From Orientallactaga sibirica (lineage: Eukaryota; Chordata; Mammalia; Rodentia; Dipodidae), in assembly GCA_036365145.1 (NCBI GenBank), contig JAEOAD010000001.1, positions 105,835,001 through 105,899,000 on the forward strand: DNA of 64,000 nucleotides, written 5' to 3'. The stretch's first letter is position 1. Every line of letters starts with the position of its first letter. The translations under genes and the position numbers were made by a program. The notes beneath the pieces were generated by a model, which did not search any database, had not been told where the DNA came from, and saw only the letters and a program-made list of their open reading frames with translations. This document shows positions 1 through 12,029 of the stretch, piece after piece.

Positions 1-497
1 ATTTTCAGCAGCCAATATATCTTTTCATGGCCGGCATGACTTCTGTAAAGGGACACAGAGAACCCCACACGACAAGTCAAGAGGGTAAGAGTCTTTCATC
101 TAAGCCCATCGCATCATCCACTAAGGGACAGAGCCAAAGAGGACCTGGGAATTCCATGGGAGATCACAGCTCACTGGCCACGGTCCCTGGGTTTGTGTGC
201 CTAGGAGAACCAGCAAGCCATCTAACAGCTGCCCTCCAGTATGCAGGCTGCAGTTTAGAGTAGAAAGGCAATTTGTAATGGCAGGGTTAAAGACACTGTG
301 ATGACAGTTCTACATCTACAGAGCAATTACTACATGCCAGGAACTGTGCACTATGACCTGTGAGGAAAGAGACATCCCCATTTTGCACCTGGGTCACTGA
401 GGCCCAAAGACCTTCAGCAAATTGCTATGGTCTCACAGTTACTAAGTGGCAAAAGAACAATTTGAACAAAGGTGATAGATTTCAGAGTCCAGGCTCA

Positions 498-712
498 GGC
501 TGGAGAGATGGTTTAGTGGTTAAGGCACATGCCTGCAAAGCCTAAGGACCCTGGTTCGATTCTCCAGGTCCCACATAAGCCAGATGCACAAGGGGATGCA
601 TGAGTTTGGAGTTCGTTTGCAGTGGCTAGAGGCCCTGGCACACCCATTCTCCCTCTCTGTCTTTCCCTCTGTCTCTAATAGATAAATAAATAAAATAAAA
701 ATAAAAATAAAA
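498..712 (+). mobile_element. DIP-like SINE
   Basis: tRNA-derived head with B-box-like ggttcgattc, body agccagatgcacaagg, tail ataaataaataaaataa. The target sequence tcagagtccaggctc (482-496) recurs as tcagagtccaagctc after the tail. Confidence 0.93.
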
Positions 713-727
713 ATCAGAGTCCAAGCT

Positions 728-894
728 CTTTTTTTTTTTTGTCTTTGTTTTTGTTTTTTTGAGGTAGGGTCTCACTCTAGCCCAGGCTGACCTGGAATTC
801 ACTTTGTCATCTCAGGGTGGCCTCGAACTCATGGCGCTCCTCCTACCTCTGCCTCCCGAGTGCTGGGATTAAAGGCGTGCACCACCACACCCAG
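728..894 (-). mobile_element. B1 SINE
   Basis: T-run, gaggtagggtctcactctag, and gagtgctgggattaaaggcg: a reverse 7SL-derived B1. A third copy of cagagtcca follows at 894. Confidence 0.95.
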
Positions 895-1130
895 CAGAGT
901 CCACCATTCTTAACTACTGTGGTAACACTGGCTCCCTAGGATCAGCCTCTTATTGGCTCGTTTGTTTCCTGGAAATAAATGGATACAGAGACAATTTCTC
1001 TCCTGTTTAAATGAACTCAAGCAGCTTCTCTTCCCCACACATTTCCACAGGGAAAGTGAAAACATCCTTGTTCTATCATCTTCCTCTCTGCTGGTGCAGG
1101 AATTGGGAGGACAGTTTAGGATTGCAGGCA

Positions 1131-1191
1131 AGGGGTCAAGGGTCACAGGTGAGGGGTCAAGGGTCACAGGTGAGGGGTCAAGGGTCATAGG
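1131..1191 (+). repeat. Minisatellite of three 21-bp units, each holding a DR1-type motif
   Basis: Units start at 1131, 1152 and 1173 (aggggtcaagggtcacaggtg); the first two are identical and the third is changed near its end. Each contains GGGTCA-A-GGGTCA, two nuclear-receptor half-sites one base apart. Confidence 0.95.
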
Positions 1192-1482
1192 AGAAGGACT
1201 AAAGGCAACAGGTTCCCTTGTTGCAAGTGAACTAAGGAGGGTCATCCGCTCCTTACCCTCCATCTGCTCTACAAGAGGGCAGAGAAGGGGAAGGCAAGAG
1301 TGACGTGGTCCTTCTCCAGTGCTCAGCGTTTGTAATAGGAGCAAAGCAATTGTGGAGACTGGAGGACTCAGTAACTGCCCAATCATCTGGTGAAGCCGTT
1401 GGCATACAAGTGTGACAATGGGTCTTAAATTCTTAGCACAGATCTCAGACAAAAAGAGTAGAGACAGAAAGAGGAGAAAGGA

Positions 1483-1630
1483 GCCAGGCGTGGTTGGGCA
1501 TGTCTTTAATCCCAGCACTCAGAAGGCAGAGGTAGGGGGAGAACTGTTGTGAGTTCAAGGCCAACCTGAGACTCCATAGTGAATTCCAGGGTAACCTCGG
1601 CTAGAGCGAGACCTCTCAAAAAAAAAAAAA
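1483..1630 (+). mobile_element. B1 SINE
   Basis: gccaggcgtggttgggca, aatcccagcactcag and an A-run of 12-13. Confidence 0.93.
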
Positions 1631-1957
1631 TCAAATTTACACAAAAAAAGAGGAAAAAGTATCTCAGGTCACAAGGACCTTTCAAAGTGAGGTACCCAGA
1701 CCTCCTGAGGCCCTTCCAGCCTTGGGACACTCTGAGACCAACCCAGGCCCAGCATGGAATCAATCTTTCACTCCAGTGATATTTTCCCAGTGCTCTCCCT
1801 GTGCCCAGAGCCCTGCTGTGAGCTGGGATAGTAAGGGCAGGATGGACAGGATCCCTAAGGAGCTTGGGGGACAGGAGATCCCGGGTACCTGTAAGAGGTC
1901 TTCACAGCTCCAGATCACCGTTCAGAGTTCCAGAACCTGTATTACCTTTGCATTGGG

Positions 1958-2276
1958 TGTAACCAGATACCAAGGAAACTGCTCAAAGGAGGAAAGGCTT
2001 CTTTCGGCTCACGGTTTCAGAGACTTTCAGTCCATCATGGCAGGGAAGTCAAGGCAGCAGAAGCGTGAGGTACAGCAGCTGTGCACATGGTGGCTGACGT
2101 GGAAGCAGAGGACACAGGTCAGGATGAGGAGACGCAGCCCTAGTCACTTACTTCTGCCAGCCACACTTCACCTCTTCAAAGCTCCAAAGCCTTCAAAATA
2201 GTGCTACAAGCAAGGGACCGAGTAATCAGTGCACACAGGAGGCTGTGGGGGTATGTTTCAGATTCGAAGCACAACA
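1958..2276 (-). mobile_element. MaLR (MT/ORR1-like) LTR, diverged
   Basis: Contains ggaggaaaggcttctttcggctcac, cagtccatcatggcaggg and, at its right edge, ggctgtgggggtatgtttcag followed by a ttcgaagcacaac terminus. This is the reverse of a rodent MaLR LTR. Confidence 0.55.
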
Positions 2277-2559
2277 CTACCCATTACATCTAACATAATG
2301 GCAAGGTGACCCCCTCCAATGGCTTAGGAGGAAGTGGATCACAGCAGGCACCATGGGGGGATCACTCTCTGAGTGGATTGCTCATCGATCTTGTGCCCAG
2401 CTCTCAGCCAGCCTCCTTTTTCCAGCCATTTCCCAAAATTTTTGTGGTTGTTGGGGCATGGCTAAGCTGAAGGTGTAGAGAACTTCCTTCCTCTCTTTTC
2501 TTCTGTTCAAACAACACTGGGTCACGGGGACATAGGCCCCTGGAGTCCCTTGCTTTGAG

Positions 2560-2800
2560 GATTAGACACTCACATACACACGGTTTTGGAGCCAGTCCAT
2601 CTCTGTTCCAGTCACAGCTTTGCCCCGTGGGCAAGTGTCTTAATCTCCCTGGGCATCAGATTCCCCACCCGCATGCACACCGTGGAGGATTAGAGGACCT
2701 CCCTCATCGGGCCACGGTGACAATGAAACACAATGGTGACTTCAAGGCTCTTAGCATAGCGCCTGGCCCATCGGAGCCTGCCACAGATGGCAGCACTTAT
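2560..2800 (+). mobile_element. Ancient MIR-like element
   Basis: gtgggcaagtgtcttaatct, a diverged cctcat centre and gcatagcgcctggccca follow the MIR order. Strongly diverged. Confidence 0.55.
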
Positions 2801-2845
2801 TACAATAGTATCAAAAGTATTTTTCATCAGGCTCTGACTCTTTGA

Positions 2846-3020
2846 AAGGGAGAGAGAATTTCGAGTCAGGAAGACCTGGCTTAGAATCTGGGTCCTGCCC
2901 CACCTCGCTGTTCTTCACGTCCATCAGTATCCCCCAAGCCTCTTTTTCCTGGTCATTGGCAAGGGATGACTGCCCTACTGGGTTGTGAGGATCAAATATG
3001 AGAGAGGATGGGCAAGAGAT
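2846..3020 (+). mobile_element. Ancient MIR-like element
   Basis: gagtcaggaagacctggctt and ggttgtgaggatcaaatatg resemble the MIR core and its 3' portion. Confidence 0.5.
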
Positions 3021-3164
3021 GTGCAAGTCAAGTGCAGCGTAAATGGAGATCACAGGCCAGGTGCTCCTGCAAGCTTTGATCCCACCTCTGGGGCAGGCGC
3101 GGTGTTACTCAATGTTCCCATCCTTCCTGGCCTGCTAGTGCCTTTCCGGCATGAGTATTTCCAT

Positions 3165-3526
3165 CCCATTCTAATCTTCTTTTTGTCTATGTGTAACTGT
3201 GCGTGCGTGCATGTTTCTATACGTACCAGCGTACACGTGTGCAGGTGTGCATACACATATGTCAGCATGAGTGTGAAGGACAGACGTTGTTTTCTCCTCT
3301 GCTCCCTGCTTCACTTGCTGAGACAGGATCTTCTTCTTGAACCCCGGGCTCCCCGTATCAGACAGTGCTGCCAGCCAGCTTGCCCCAGGGAGCTTCTGTC
3401 CCTACCTCCTGCATGCCAGGTGGGTCATCATATCCACCCAGCATTTGTGTGGGTATTTGAGATCTGAACTCAGGTCCCATGCTAACCCAGCAAGCATTTT
3501 ATGTACTGAGCCACCTGTCAAGCCCC
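3165..3526 (-). mobile_element. B3-type SINE
   Basis: GT/CA-rich left part, then gctgagacaggatcttct, actcaggtcccatgctaac and ctgagccacctgtcaagccc: a reverse B2-superfamily element of B3 type. Confidence 0.7.
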
Positions 3527-4725
3527 TGCTTTACCTTTTAACTTCTCTTACTAACAGATGAGATCTGATGTCCCACCAAAAGTTCCTGCTGACCACTCTT
3601 GGGATGTGCGGACATTTTAGAGGCATTGCTTCATATTCTCCTGGTGCCCTTGCAGGAAAAGGACTGGGTTATTCCATTCTTTAAATGTGCCGAATAACAC
3701 TCAGCAACCTGATAAAGAAGGAAATCCAGGCTGTGACTTTGCCCAGGAATCTGAACCACTTCAACCTGACCCCAAGCCAAGCTCTTAGTCCCATACAGAG
3801 GCCTGGTGTTCCCCAGAGCATGCACCTTCCCCGGTTACTTGTCATTCTGTTGATTCCCATCTTCAGCTGAAGAGGATGCTACACCAGATTCATGAATTAC
3901 CACACCCCAGAATCCCCTTCCATCTTATCAAGGTGTTAGGGAAATTGGTGAACAAGGACATTGTCCTTGCCACAATCCCAAGTTCCTCCAGCAGTCAACT
4001 ACTCCAGGGACAGGAACTAGACAATCAGAAGACCCCTGTGAAACCCAAAGCCTATTGTCTGTTAACCAGTCCCAAGATGCTTCTTGTGCCTGGCCTTGCT
4101 GTTCCTGCATAGTCCCAGCGAGGACTCTGGCCCTGGCTTCCCCTCACCCTGTTCCTGACTCCTGCCCAAAGCCTGGTGTGCCCCCTGTGCGAAAAGCAGT
4201 CCCTCCTCTGGGTCATGTAACAAGAATCCTCAGCGGCCCCGTTCTGGGTTTCCACTCGGCTGCCTCCATCAGATAAAATCCTACAGCCACCTTTTGAGAC
4301 AGAACATGGTGACTGACGAGCACACAAGGTCCCGCCTCCAAGAGGCTTATACTTTTTGGAGGAAGATGTATGACACATGCATGTGGAAGTCCGTCACTAG
4401 AGCCACAGGGAGAATGTGACACAAGAAGCGAGGGTTTAAAGAGTGAGGGGAATGGCAAGGCAGCTTAGTTGGATGGCCAAAGGAAGAGGCCTCCCAAGGG
4501 ACATTTGAGCAAAGACCTGTGATACATTCTGCTCAGCCCAGATAAAGAGAGCAACAACAGATCAAGGGAAGGATTCCATTCAAGTCCAGTTTGGTGCACC
4601 GATGGGTATATTGGGTTATTTACAGGAGCTCAGGTGAGGGGTTTGTTCACAGCAGCATGGGTGAGGAGATGTTTACAGGAGCAGATGTGTCTCTAGTAGC
4701 TGTGTCATCAAAAATTCCACCCCAG
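3527..4725. other. Intergenic sequence, nothing recognised
   Basis: 1.2 kb without a repeat I can name or a coding pattern. Stop-free stretches occur on both strands over the same bases with no family resemblance. Confidence 0.5.
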
Positions 4726-4963
4726 GTATGGAGAGATGGCTTAGCAGTTAAGGCTCCTGCCTGCTAAGCCTAAGAACGCTGGTTCCAATTTCCAGGTCCC
4801 ACGTTTAGCCAGATGCAAAGTGACGCAAGGGTGCAATGCCGCACTTGACCACAAGGGGGTGCATGCATCTGGATTTCATTCACAGCAGCTGAGAGGCTGC
4901 TGGCATGCCCATTTCTATCTGTCTTCCTCTCCCTCTCTCTCTGTCTCTCTCAAAAAAAAAAAA
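4726..4963 (+). mobile_element. DIP-like SINE, long subtype
   Basis: Same head as the other DIP-like copies, but the body carries an extra segment (about 4815-4858: caaagtgacgcaagggtgca and cgcacttgaccacaagg). Flanked by attccaccccagg and aatccaccccagg. Confidence 0.93.
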
Positions 4964-4975
4964 AATCCACCCCAG

Positions 4976-5130
4976 GCCAGGCGTGATAGCGCACGCCTTT
5001 AATCCCAGCACTCGGGAGGCAGAGGTAGGAGGATTGCCGAGAGTTCGAGGCCACCCTGAAACTACATAGTTAATTCCAGGTCATCCTGGACCAGAGTGAG
5101 ACCCTACCTCGAAACCCCCCCCCCAAAAAA
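4976..5130 (+). mobile_element. B1 SINE
   Basis: gccaggcgtgatagcgcacg to an A-run, followed by a third copy of aatccacccca. Confidence 0.95.
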
Positions 5131-5142
5131 AAATCCACCCCA

Positions 5143-7167
5143 ACATGCATAAGGACTCACAAAAACCACCCACCTAAAATTCCCTGTGCAACTTGCAGGC
5201 AGTTACATCACTGAAGAGTGTCCTCCGCCCCCCCCCCCATTGGTTGCTGCTTATCTAACCTCAGGGAGGCGCCCTGTGAGTCTTGTAAGTTTCTCATCTC
5301 TTGAGCTTCTGACCCTCCCTGCTTCCTCCAGGAGGGGTTGTTGAATCTGGAGCAAATGCCCAGCAATATACCTGAATTTATAAGGGGATAAGCAAAGGAG
5401 AAGCTGTAGGAGGAGGTGGTACCAAGAACATTCTAGGCTTAGGACATGGCAAGTGTGCAAAGCCCTGACAAAGGAATGTGCTGGGTGTATGTAAGAAACA
5501 GTGAGGAGGCCTGGATGGCTGGTTTTATAAAGCAAGAGAAGCAGAGAGATACGGGGACAGGTGGAGAGGCCACCGTTAAAGCATTCTGTAGTCAAACAAC
5601 AAGGCAGGTTCAATCTTTGTCACAATGATTCTCAGCTGGGAACAACTCTACCTCACTCCCAATCCTGGCTATTTGGAAATGTCCTTGGGCCATTCTGACT
5701 TGTCACAAGCATGTGGGGAGTTGTTGGAGGCACTGAACGAATAGAAGCTGGTGACAATGCTAAGAATCTTCAAATGCACATGGCAGAAGAATTCTCTGGT
5801 CTATACTGCCAATAGTACCCTGGTGGGGACCCAAGCCTGGATAAAGAGTTCTCAAGATGGTGATAGCAACTCACACATGTGCCAGAGTCCCCCAGCTAAA
5901 TATTCTCTGCATGACTTCTGTACCCCAAGGACTTCCGCACTGGGACACATTGAAGGCCACTTCCTGCTGGTTGGCGCCGGCTGAATTGTCCAAGCTGAGG
6001 GTGATGGATCTGTCCTCGGGGGGCCAGCGAGTGTATGTGTGCATGTGCGTGCGTGGGTGTGTGTGTGTGTGTACACAGCCCCCACATTGTATGTGTATCC
6101 TGCATCCTGTGTGTGTAATTTATTAGGCCTAATCCCTGTCTGGGGGAAAATAAGTCTTCCCTGTAGAAATTCTGGGGAGGTGGATGTGCCCCATTATTAT
6201 TTCATTAGGACACCACTGAGCATTCTGCGGTCCCCAAGTAAGTATCATATTCCTCGGATGATTTAGAGGGGACAGCCTGGGGACTCTGCTGCTCCCCAAA
6301 CCCAGAGAAAACGTCCACAGATCTCCACACATGTGTTCCAGACTCTTCTCATTTCTAAATTTCTTCTTTCCACTGTATGCCAAGTTTGGCCTGCAAGTAA
6401 AACAGACAAACATTGAAAAAGAAAGCACGAGGCATTTTCTGTTTTCCCAACAACATGAGTGATGGTTATGAAGGCTGATGTTAGCAGCCAACCTTTCTAG
6501 CCTTGCAACTCGTGTTTTTGGTTTCCCTCTGAAATCAGCTCTGACGGAGGCTGCTGGGGCCAGTTGGCATTTCATAAATTCTCCTTCCTCCTTCAGCTCA
6601 GCCTGTCTAAACATGCAGCATGAGGGGGAAGGCGTGGGATTGCTAAGAATCTTCCAGCCTCCAGGTTCTGCCAAGAAGAGACAGCAACGTCCATCTCCTG
6701 GTCATGTCAGACATTCTCCATCTCCTCCCCCAGTTCAAGGTCAGCTCTAACGTGCCAGTGTCCCTGGACTCTGATTCCCCAAAGCATGAAGGTTAAGTTG
6801 CTCAGGGCATGTTCATTTCAGCAGAGATACCTCACTCCAGGTCTCTCTCTGTCTCACTCTGTGGCATGGAGGTTGCAATTGAATTCATTCGGGAATGACT
6901 CAGACCTTCCTTCTCTTGGTATCTCAGCCAGCTCACACTCTGTCCATGGCCTCCCACTATCACTCAAAATGTCTTGCAGCTTCACCCTTCACTGCCAGAA
7001 ACAGCCAAACCAGGACAGACACAGGACAGCTGTGGAGTTCTAGAGCCCAACACTATACTTCAGAGTCTGAAATCCCTTGGTTAATCTTTTCCCCCCTCAC
7101 TGAGGTTCAGCCTTATCTGGAAAATGGGGACCCTGTACTTTTTACTTCATTAAATGATGAGTAGTAG
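5143..7167. other. Intergenic sequence, mostly unique
   Basis: 2 kb containing a C-run (5229-5239) and the GT tract at 6033. No gene or SINE seen. Confidence 0.5.
6033..6073 (+). repeat. GT-rich tract
   Basis: Imperfect gtgtatgtgtgcatgtgcg ending in about seven perfect GT units. Confidence 0.85.
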
Positions 7168-7370
7168 GAGGCTGAGAGATGGCTCAGCAGTTAAGGCACT
7201 TGCCTGCAAAGCCTAAATAACCAGAGTTTGATTCCCCACTACCCAAAGCCAGATGCATATCTGGAGTTTGTTTGCAGTGGCTAGAATGCCCATTCTCTCT
7301 CTCTCTCTCATCCTCCCTCTCTCTACTTCTCCCTCCCTCTCCTTGCAAATAAATAAATAATTTTTTAAAA
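7168..7370 (+). mobile_element. DIP-like SINE
   Basis: gaggctgagagatggctcag, CT-rich stretch, aaataaataaataattttt tail. Near-match flanks gatgagtagta and tatgagcagta. Confidence 0.92.
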
Positions 7371-8604
7371 AAGTATGAGCAGTAATTGAATGAATGCAAA
7401 AACAGCTCCCCAATGGCACTCAGTATCATGGAGGTGCTAAAATATTTTGATGGGTTGTTTCCCTGTGAATGGATGGGAAAGGCTATGGCACCTCTCTTCA
7501 AAGTAAATTGATGCTCAGGGCTCAGGCTGAGCTAGGGTGAGGCCATCTTGCTGAGTGTCAGCCCCTGATCAGCTGAATAGGTGGAAAGATGGGCTGGCTC
7601 TGTGCAAAGACCAGGCTGGTAGAAAATATCTGACAATGGAGTGCAGTGGGCGGGCTCTTCCCTTCCCCCCTGCCTTGATGGATGGCCAGGCATTCAGGGA
7701 GCAAAGTTCTCACATTAAGTTTCAAAATCATTCCTGTTTAGCTCATCAATAGTTGCCTTACAAGAATGATCTCATGCCTAAGAAGCATTTTAAGCCTTTT
7801 AAGCTCCAAAGATTAGGGTGGGGTAGGAGGAAGACAGATAAACAACAGCCTGGAGAGCATTCTCCACGAAGAGAAGTTGATTCTGCACTTGGGCTACATT
7901 AATCCCCACATTGAAACCAGCCGAGCACCGTTCTGAGGAAGGAGAGTGGAGATAAGACAAAGCCCCCGGCAAAGCCCGGCATTGAGCTATTTGCAGAAAT
8001 ACAGACTGTGTCCTTTCTCGGCAGCAAAGGACAGCAGAGGACAAATAGAGGGTGGGAGTTTCTTTGAGGACAGTCAGATGGAGCAAGAGAGGACAGGGAA
8101 AGGAGCAGAGGTTACTGCCAGCATGTCCTGGAACGGCCCAGGGTCTCTTCCCTATTCAATTTGGGAACCCCTTGCCTGCCTGGTGCATACCACTGGACAT
8201 CTGGGCCTTGGACATTGCAAAGGCTAAGGGCACAGTGGCCATCTTTGCTGCCAATACCAGGACCCTCACAGAGGATCTGAGCACCCACTGGAAGAAGCCA
8301 TGTTTCCATCCCCAGAACATTTGGGGGAGGGCTCAAGTTTAGGCTGAAGGTTGGCATTGGAGGGGCCTAGGGGACACAGTGGTCACCCACAGGTTCAAAG
8401 GCAGCTGGATGGTAACTGCCACATCTTCCAAGAGGCCTGGGGTTTATTTTAAAGAGGACAACATTCATTTGTAGGTGTTGGCGGCTTAAAATAATACTCA
8501 CATGGTTTTACAGTCACCTCTGCTGCCAGGAGTAGCCTGTGACAGAAAACAGCAAACAGGAAGGGCCTGCTGCACACACTGATGGCCAGGAAGTAGGACT
8601 CCAT
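7371..8604. other. Intergenic sequence, nothing recognised
   Basis: 1.2 kb with no named repeat and no convincing coding pattern. Confidence 0.5.
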
Positions 8605-8823
8605 GGGGCAGCTGGAGAAATAGCAGTTAAGACACTTGCCTGCAAAGCCAAAGGACCCAGGTTTGATTCCCACATAAGCCAGATACACAAGATGGGGGCA
8701 TGCATCTGGATTCCGTTTGCAGTGGCTGGAGGCCCTGGCATACCCATTCTCTCCCTGTCTCTTGCTCTCTCTTTTTCTCTTCCTCTTCTCTCTCTCAAAT
8801 AAACCAAAATAAAATATTTAAAA
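8605..8823 (+). mobile_element. DIP-like SINE
   Basis: ggggcagctggagaaatag, cagtggctggaggccctgg, CT-rich run and A-rich tail. Confidence 0.92.
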
Positions 8824-9149
8824 GTGACAGAAGAGGGGAAAGAGCCACCAGAGGACAGGAAGTAGGAGAGGCTCTGAGAAAAGGAAAAGTCCCATCCCAA
8901 GGTAGAATACAGACAAGCCCAGGAGTCACGTGAAGATGAAGGACGAACTCTGTGGGAAGATGGTTCCAGAAGCTCCCCATCATCAGTTCAGCCCTGCCGC
9001 TGAGGGTGTATGATGCCATGGGACCTTTTGACTTTGACATGTACTGTGCTTGCTCATTGAAACTGCCCAGAGCATCAGCCTTCTCTAATCAGTGTGTGGT
9101 GACCAAAGATGGTGGCCAGTCATGACAGTTTCAGGACTGTGTTGGTGAC

Positions 9150-9296
9150 TTTATTTATTTATTTCTGGTTTTCGAAGGTAGGGTCTCAGTCTAGCTCAGA
9201 CTGACCTGGAGTTCACTATGTAATCTCAGGGAGGGCTTAAACTCACAGCAATCCTCCCAAGTTATGGGATTAAAGGCACGCACCACCACACCCAGC
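9150..9296 (-). mobile_element. B1 SINE
   Basis: T-rich edge, gaaggtagggtctcagtcta and gggattaaaggcacgcacc. Confidence 0.92.
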
Positions 9297-9311
9297 TGTA
9301 CTGATAACTTT

Positions 9312-9482
9312 TAAGAAAATATATGTTACTTATTTATTTATGAAAGAGAGTGTGGGCACTCCAGGAACCTTTGGCACTGAAAATTAATTCCAGGTGCATG
9401 TGCCAATGTGTGCATCTGGCTTTATGCGGATATTGGGGAATCAACCCAGGACAGTAGGGTTGCAAGCATGGTATGAAACCCG
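9312..9482 (-). mobile_element. Degenerate DIP-like SINE
   Basis: tatttatttatgaaagagag, gtgcatctggctttatgcgg and ggggaatcaacccaggac are the reverse body; the head is poorly kept. Confidence 0.65.
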
Positions 9483-9662
9483 CGGGTAACATTTTTCCTC
9501 TCTGTGGCAAAATACATGACAAAAGCAATTTAAGGAAAGAAGGATTTTGGCTCAGGGTGTGAGGGTCCAGCCCAGCATGACTGCAGGAATGTGAGGCAGC
9601 TGGTCACATGATATTAGTAGTCAGGAAGCAGAGAGACAGGAATGTTGGTGCTTGACTCACTT

Positions 9663-9887
9663 TAAAAAAATTTTATTTGTTTATTAGAGAGAGAGAGAGA
9701 GAATGGGAGCACCAGGGCCTTCAGCCACTGCAATCAAACTCCAGACATGTGCACCCATTTGTGTGCATGTGCAACATTGTGCACTTGAGTAACTGTGCAC
9801 CTGGGTTACGTGGGACCTGGAGATTTGAACACACATTCTTAGGCTTTGCAGGCAAGTGCCTTAACTGCTGAGCCATCTCTCCAGCCC
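9663..9887 (-). mobile_element. DIP-like SINE
   Basis: gagagagagagaatgggagc to gctgagccatctctccagcc. The body has the long-type insert (about 9745-9800). Confidence 0.92.
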
Positions 9888-9897
9888 AACAAACTCA

Positions 9898-9978
9898 ATT
9901 TTTTTTAAAAAAAACTTTATCGACAACTTTCTTAATTGCAGACAATATCCTTCCCTCCCTCTCCCCACTTTCCCCTTG
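9898..9978 (-). mobile_element. L1 3' end
   Basis: ttttttaaaaaaaactttat then cgacaactttcttaattgcag and a pyrimidine-rich cttccctccctctcccc run. This is the same 3' end as at 52019 and, in reverse, at 43165. Confidence 0.6.
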
Positions 9979-10165
9979 GCTCACTTTTGATTCTGTTTTT
10001 TATTCAGTCTGGGACCTCAGACCACTGGATGATACTGCCCATATTGAGAGTGGGTTTTCCCTCTTCATAAACTTCTCTGGAAATGGCCTCATAGGCAGAC
10101 ATGTCCAGGGTCATGTTGCTATGGTGATTCTAAATCCAGGCAGGTTGACAATAAAGAGTAAACGT

Positions 10166-10745
10166 CAGAGAGATCTGAGGTATTCCTAGGAGCATAGGTT
10201 AGGGTGGGACTGGGGAATGCACCAGAATGGTGACAGTCCATGCCACAGCCTGGAAGCCTGGGGGAGGATCAGAAAGCAAAGCACAAATTATTCAGGGGTG
10301 TCCAGCACAGGCCTTCTGACCAGCCCATTCTCTCTGCTGCCAAATAGCATTACCTCACATGGTATTCATCCGTGGAGGATAAGATACCAATAGAAAAGTT
10401 GAGGACCCCTTGGTGTAGGCACTCTCTTCCTTGGTCCCACACCCTCCCTTCCCCAGGCCTACCAGCTTCCAGTTGACAGCTGGTTTCTCACCCACATAGG
10501 TATGGAGTCCCAGGCTGGTCCCATGTTTGCAGCAGCCCCTAGCTGGCTTTTCTGCTTGTGCTATCCAGCCAGGGGTCCCACAGACCATCCCCGAGCACAG
10601 CTGCCTGTGTTTCTATTCCAAGGATGCAAGCACCTACTAATACACAAGGTTCCTCCACTTTGGAAATGGGGCTTAAGGGGCCAGTAAGGACAAGATAATA
10701 AGTAACTGTCTAGTCTCTAAAAGGGATGTTGAGATAAAAAACCAC
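10166..10745. other. Intergenic sequence, nothing recognised
   Basis: 580 bp up to the MaLR-type element with no named repeat or gene. Confidence 0.5.
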
Positions 10746-11131
10746 TGTTGCAGATAGCTTCAGGTTCGCTGAGATGAACTTCCAGACCAGGCACAGTTAT
10801 GGAGGAAGGGATATTATTTATTGAAGCTTACAGATCCAGGGGAAGTTCCATAATGGCAGAAGAAGCTGACCTGCCTTCACAGGGCCAAGCAAGAGAGAAA
10901 AACCAACCAGCCACACAGCACATAGAGCAAAACTACAGCCAACAAGTCACAGCACACTTCAGGAACTCCTACTGGGCACACTTTGCATATCTTTACAATG
11001 GAATCTCAAACCATCACCACACCTTAAGACCAGCCCCCAGTGACATTGCCTCTAGCAAGGTGATTGCAGATGCAAACTATAAAGTAATAAAACATTGAAT
11101 ATATTGGGGACCATATATTCAAACTACCACA
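10746..11131 (-). repeat. 3' LTR of the MaLR-type element
   Basis: Same sequence as 12342-12720 with a few substitutions and short indels (for example tgttgcagatagc against tgtagcagacagc at the edge). Confidence 0.88.
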
Positions 11132-12029
11132 TTCTGCCCCTGGCCCCCCAATAGATTTATCACTATCACACATTGTAAATTGTACTCAGTCCAATTTCAA
11201 AGGTTCTCACAGTCTTGACCAACTTAAGATAGTGAGTCCTGTAAAATCAAACAAGTTAAATACTTTCAACATGCAAAGGCACAGAGTAAACATTTTTAAC
11301 TGTATAAGGAATAGCAAGGAGAAACTAGAACAATGCAAACTCAGCCACCATCAGCAGTCATCAAACTTCTGCAGTTCAAGTTCAATATAACCATAGACTG
11401 ACAGTCTCCAGGTTTTCCAATTCTGCCCCTCCAGCTGGGCAGAGTCACCAGGGAAAACTTTAATCCCATGCCAACACTTCACTCCATGGTAGCCCTTTTG
11501 CACAGTCCTGGTATATCCAAAACATCTTCAGGTCTCCATGCAAACCACGGTCTATCTTCCAAAGGCTCTTCCAGCCTATTCCTGAGGGTCTTCATGCCCT
11601 GCCTTATGCCGCATCTCAACAGCAGCTCCTGGAACTGTGTGTGCAATTCATGACCACTTCATGCATATTTCATGCTTCCAAAACTAATACCAGGTGTGCA
11701 GGACACAGCCATATTCTTAATCCAGGAACAAAATAAATCATAGCCTTGAAAAGCAGGTTCCTTCTCCAGTTACCTCTTTCCAAGAGTTTGCATTCCTAAC
11801 AGTCTTTCCTCAGGCATGCTCTCCATTGTTTTAATGTAAAGCAGTCAGGCCACCTTCCTTCCATCTTCCTTAAGATTTCTAATGTGTTGACAATAGCAAC
11901 TCCATTAACCTAAAATCAGTCTCAGTGCCTCTAATTTTAACTTGGTTGAGGTTTTCCAACTTAAAATCTTAAAATCTCAGTCCGATATCTTTAGCCAAGC
12001 ACATCAGTCCATTACAAATTTAAGTTTTA

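Larger units (their letters stand above)
9488..10165 (-). mobile_element. MaLR (MT/ORR1-like) LTR interrupted by a SINE and an L1 tail
   Basis: The left part (ctgtggcaaaatacatgac ... gcagctggtcacatg, to about 9660) and the right part (cagtctgggacctcag ... ccaggcaggttgacaat, from about 9979) match one common rodent element. A DIP-like SINE (9663-9887) and an L1 3' end (9898-9978) separate them. Confidence 0.5.

Noticed and set aside
910..1518. 202-codon minus-strand open frame
   Set aside because: It runs through the 21-bp minisatellite and into a B1 element; the open frame follows from repeat composition.
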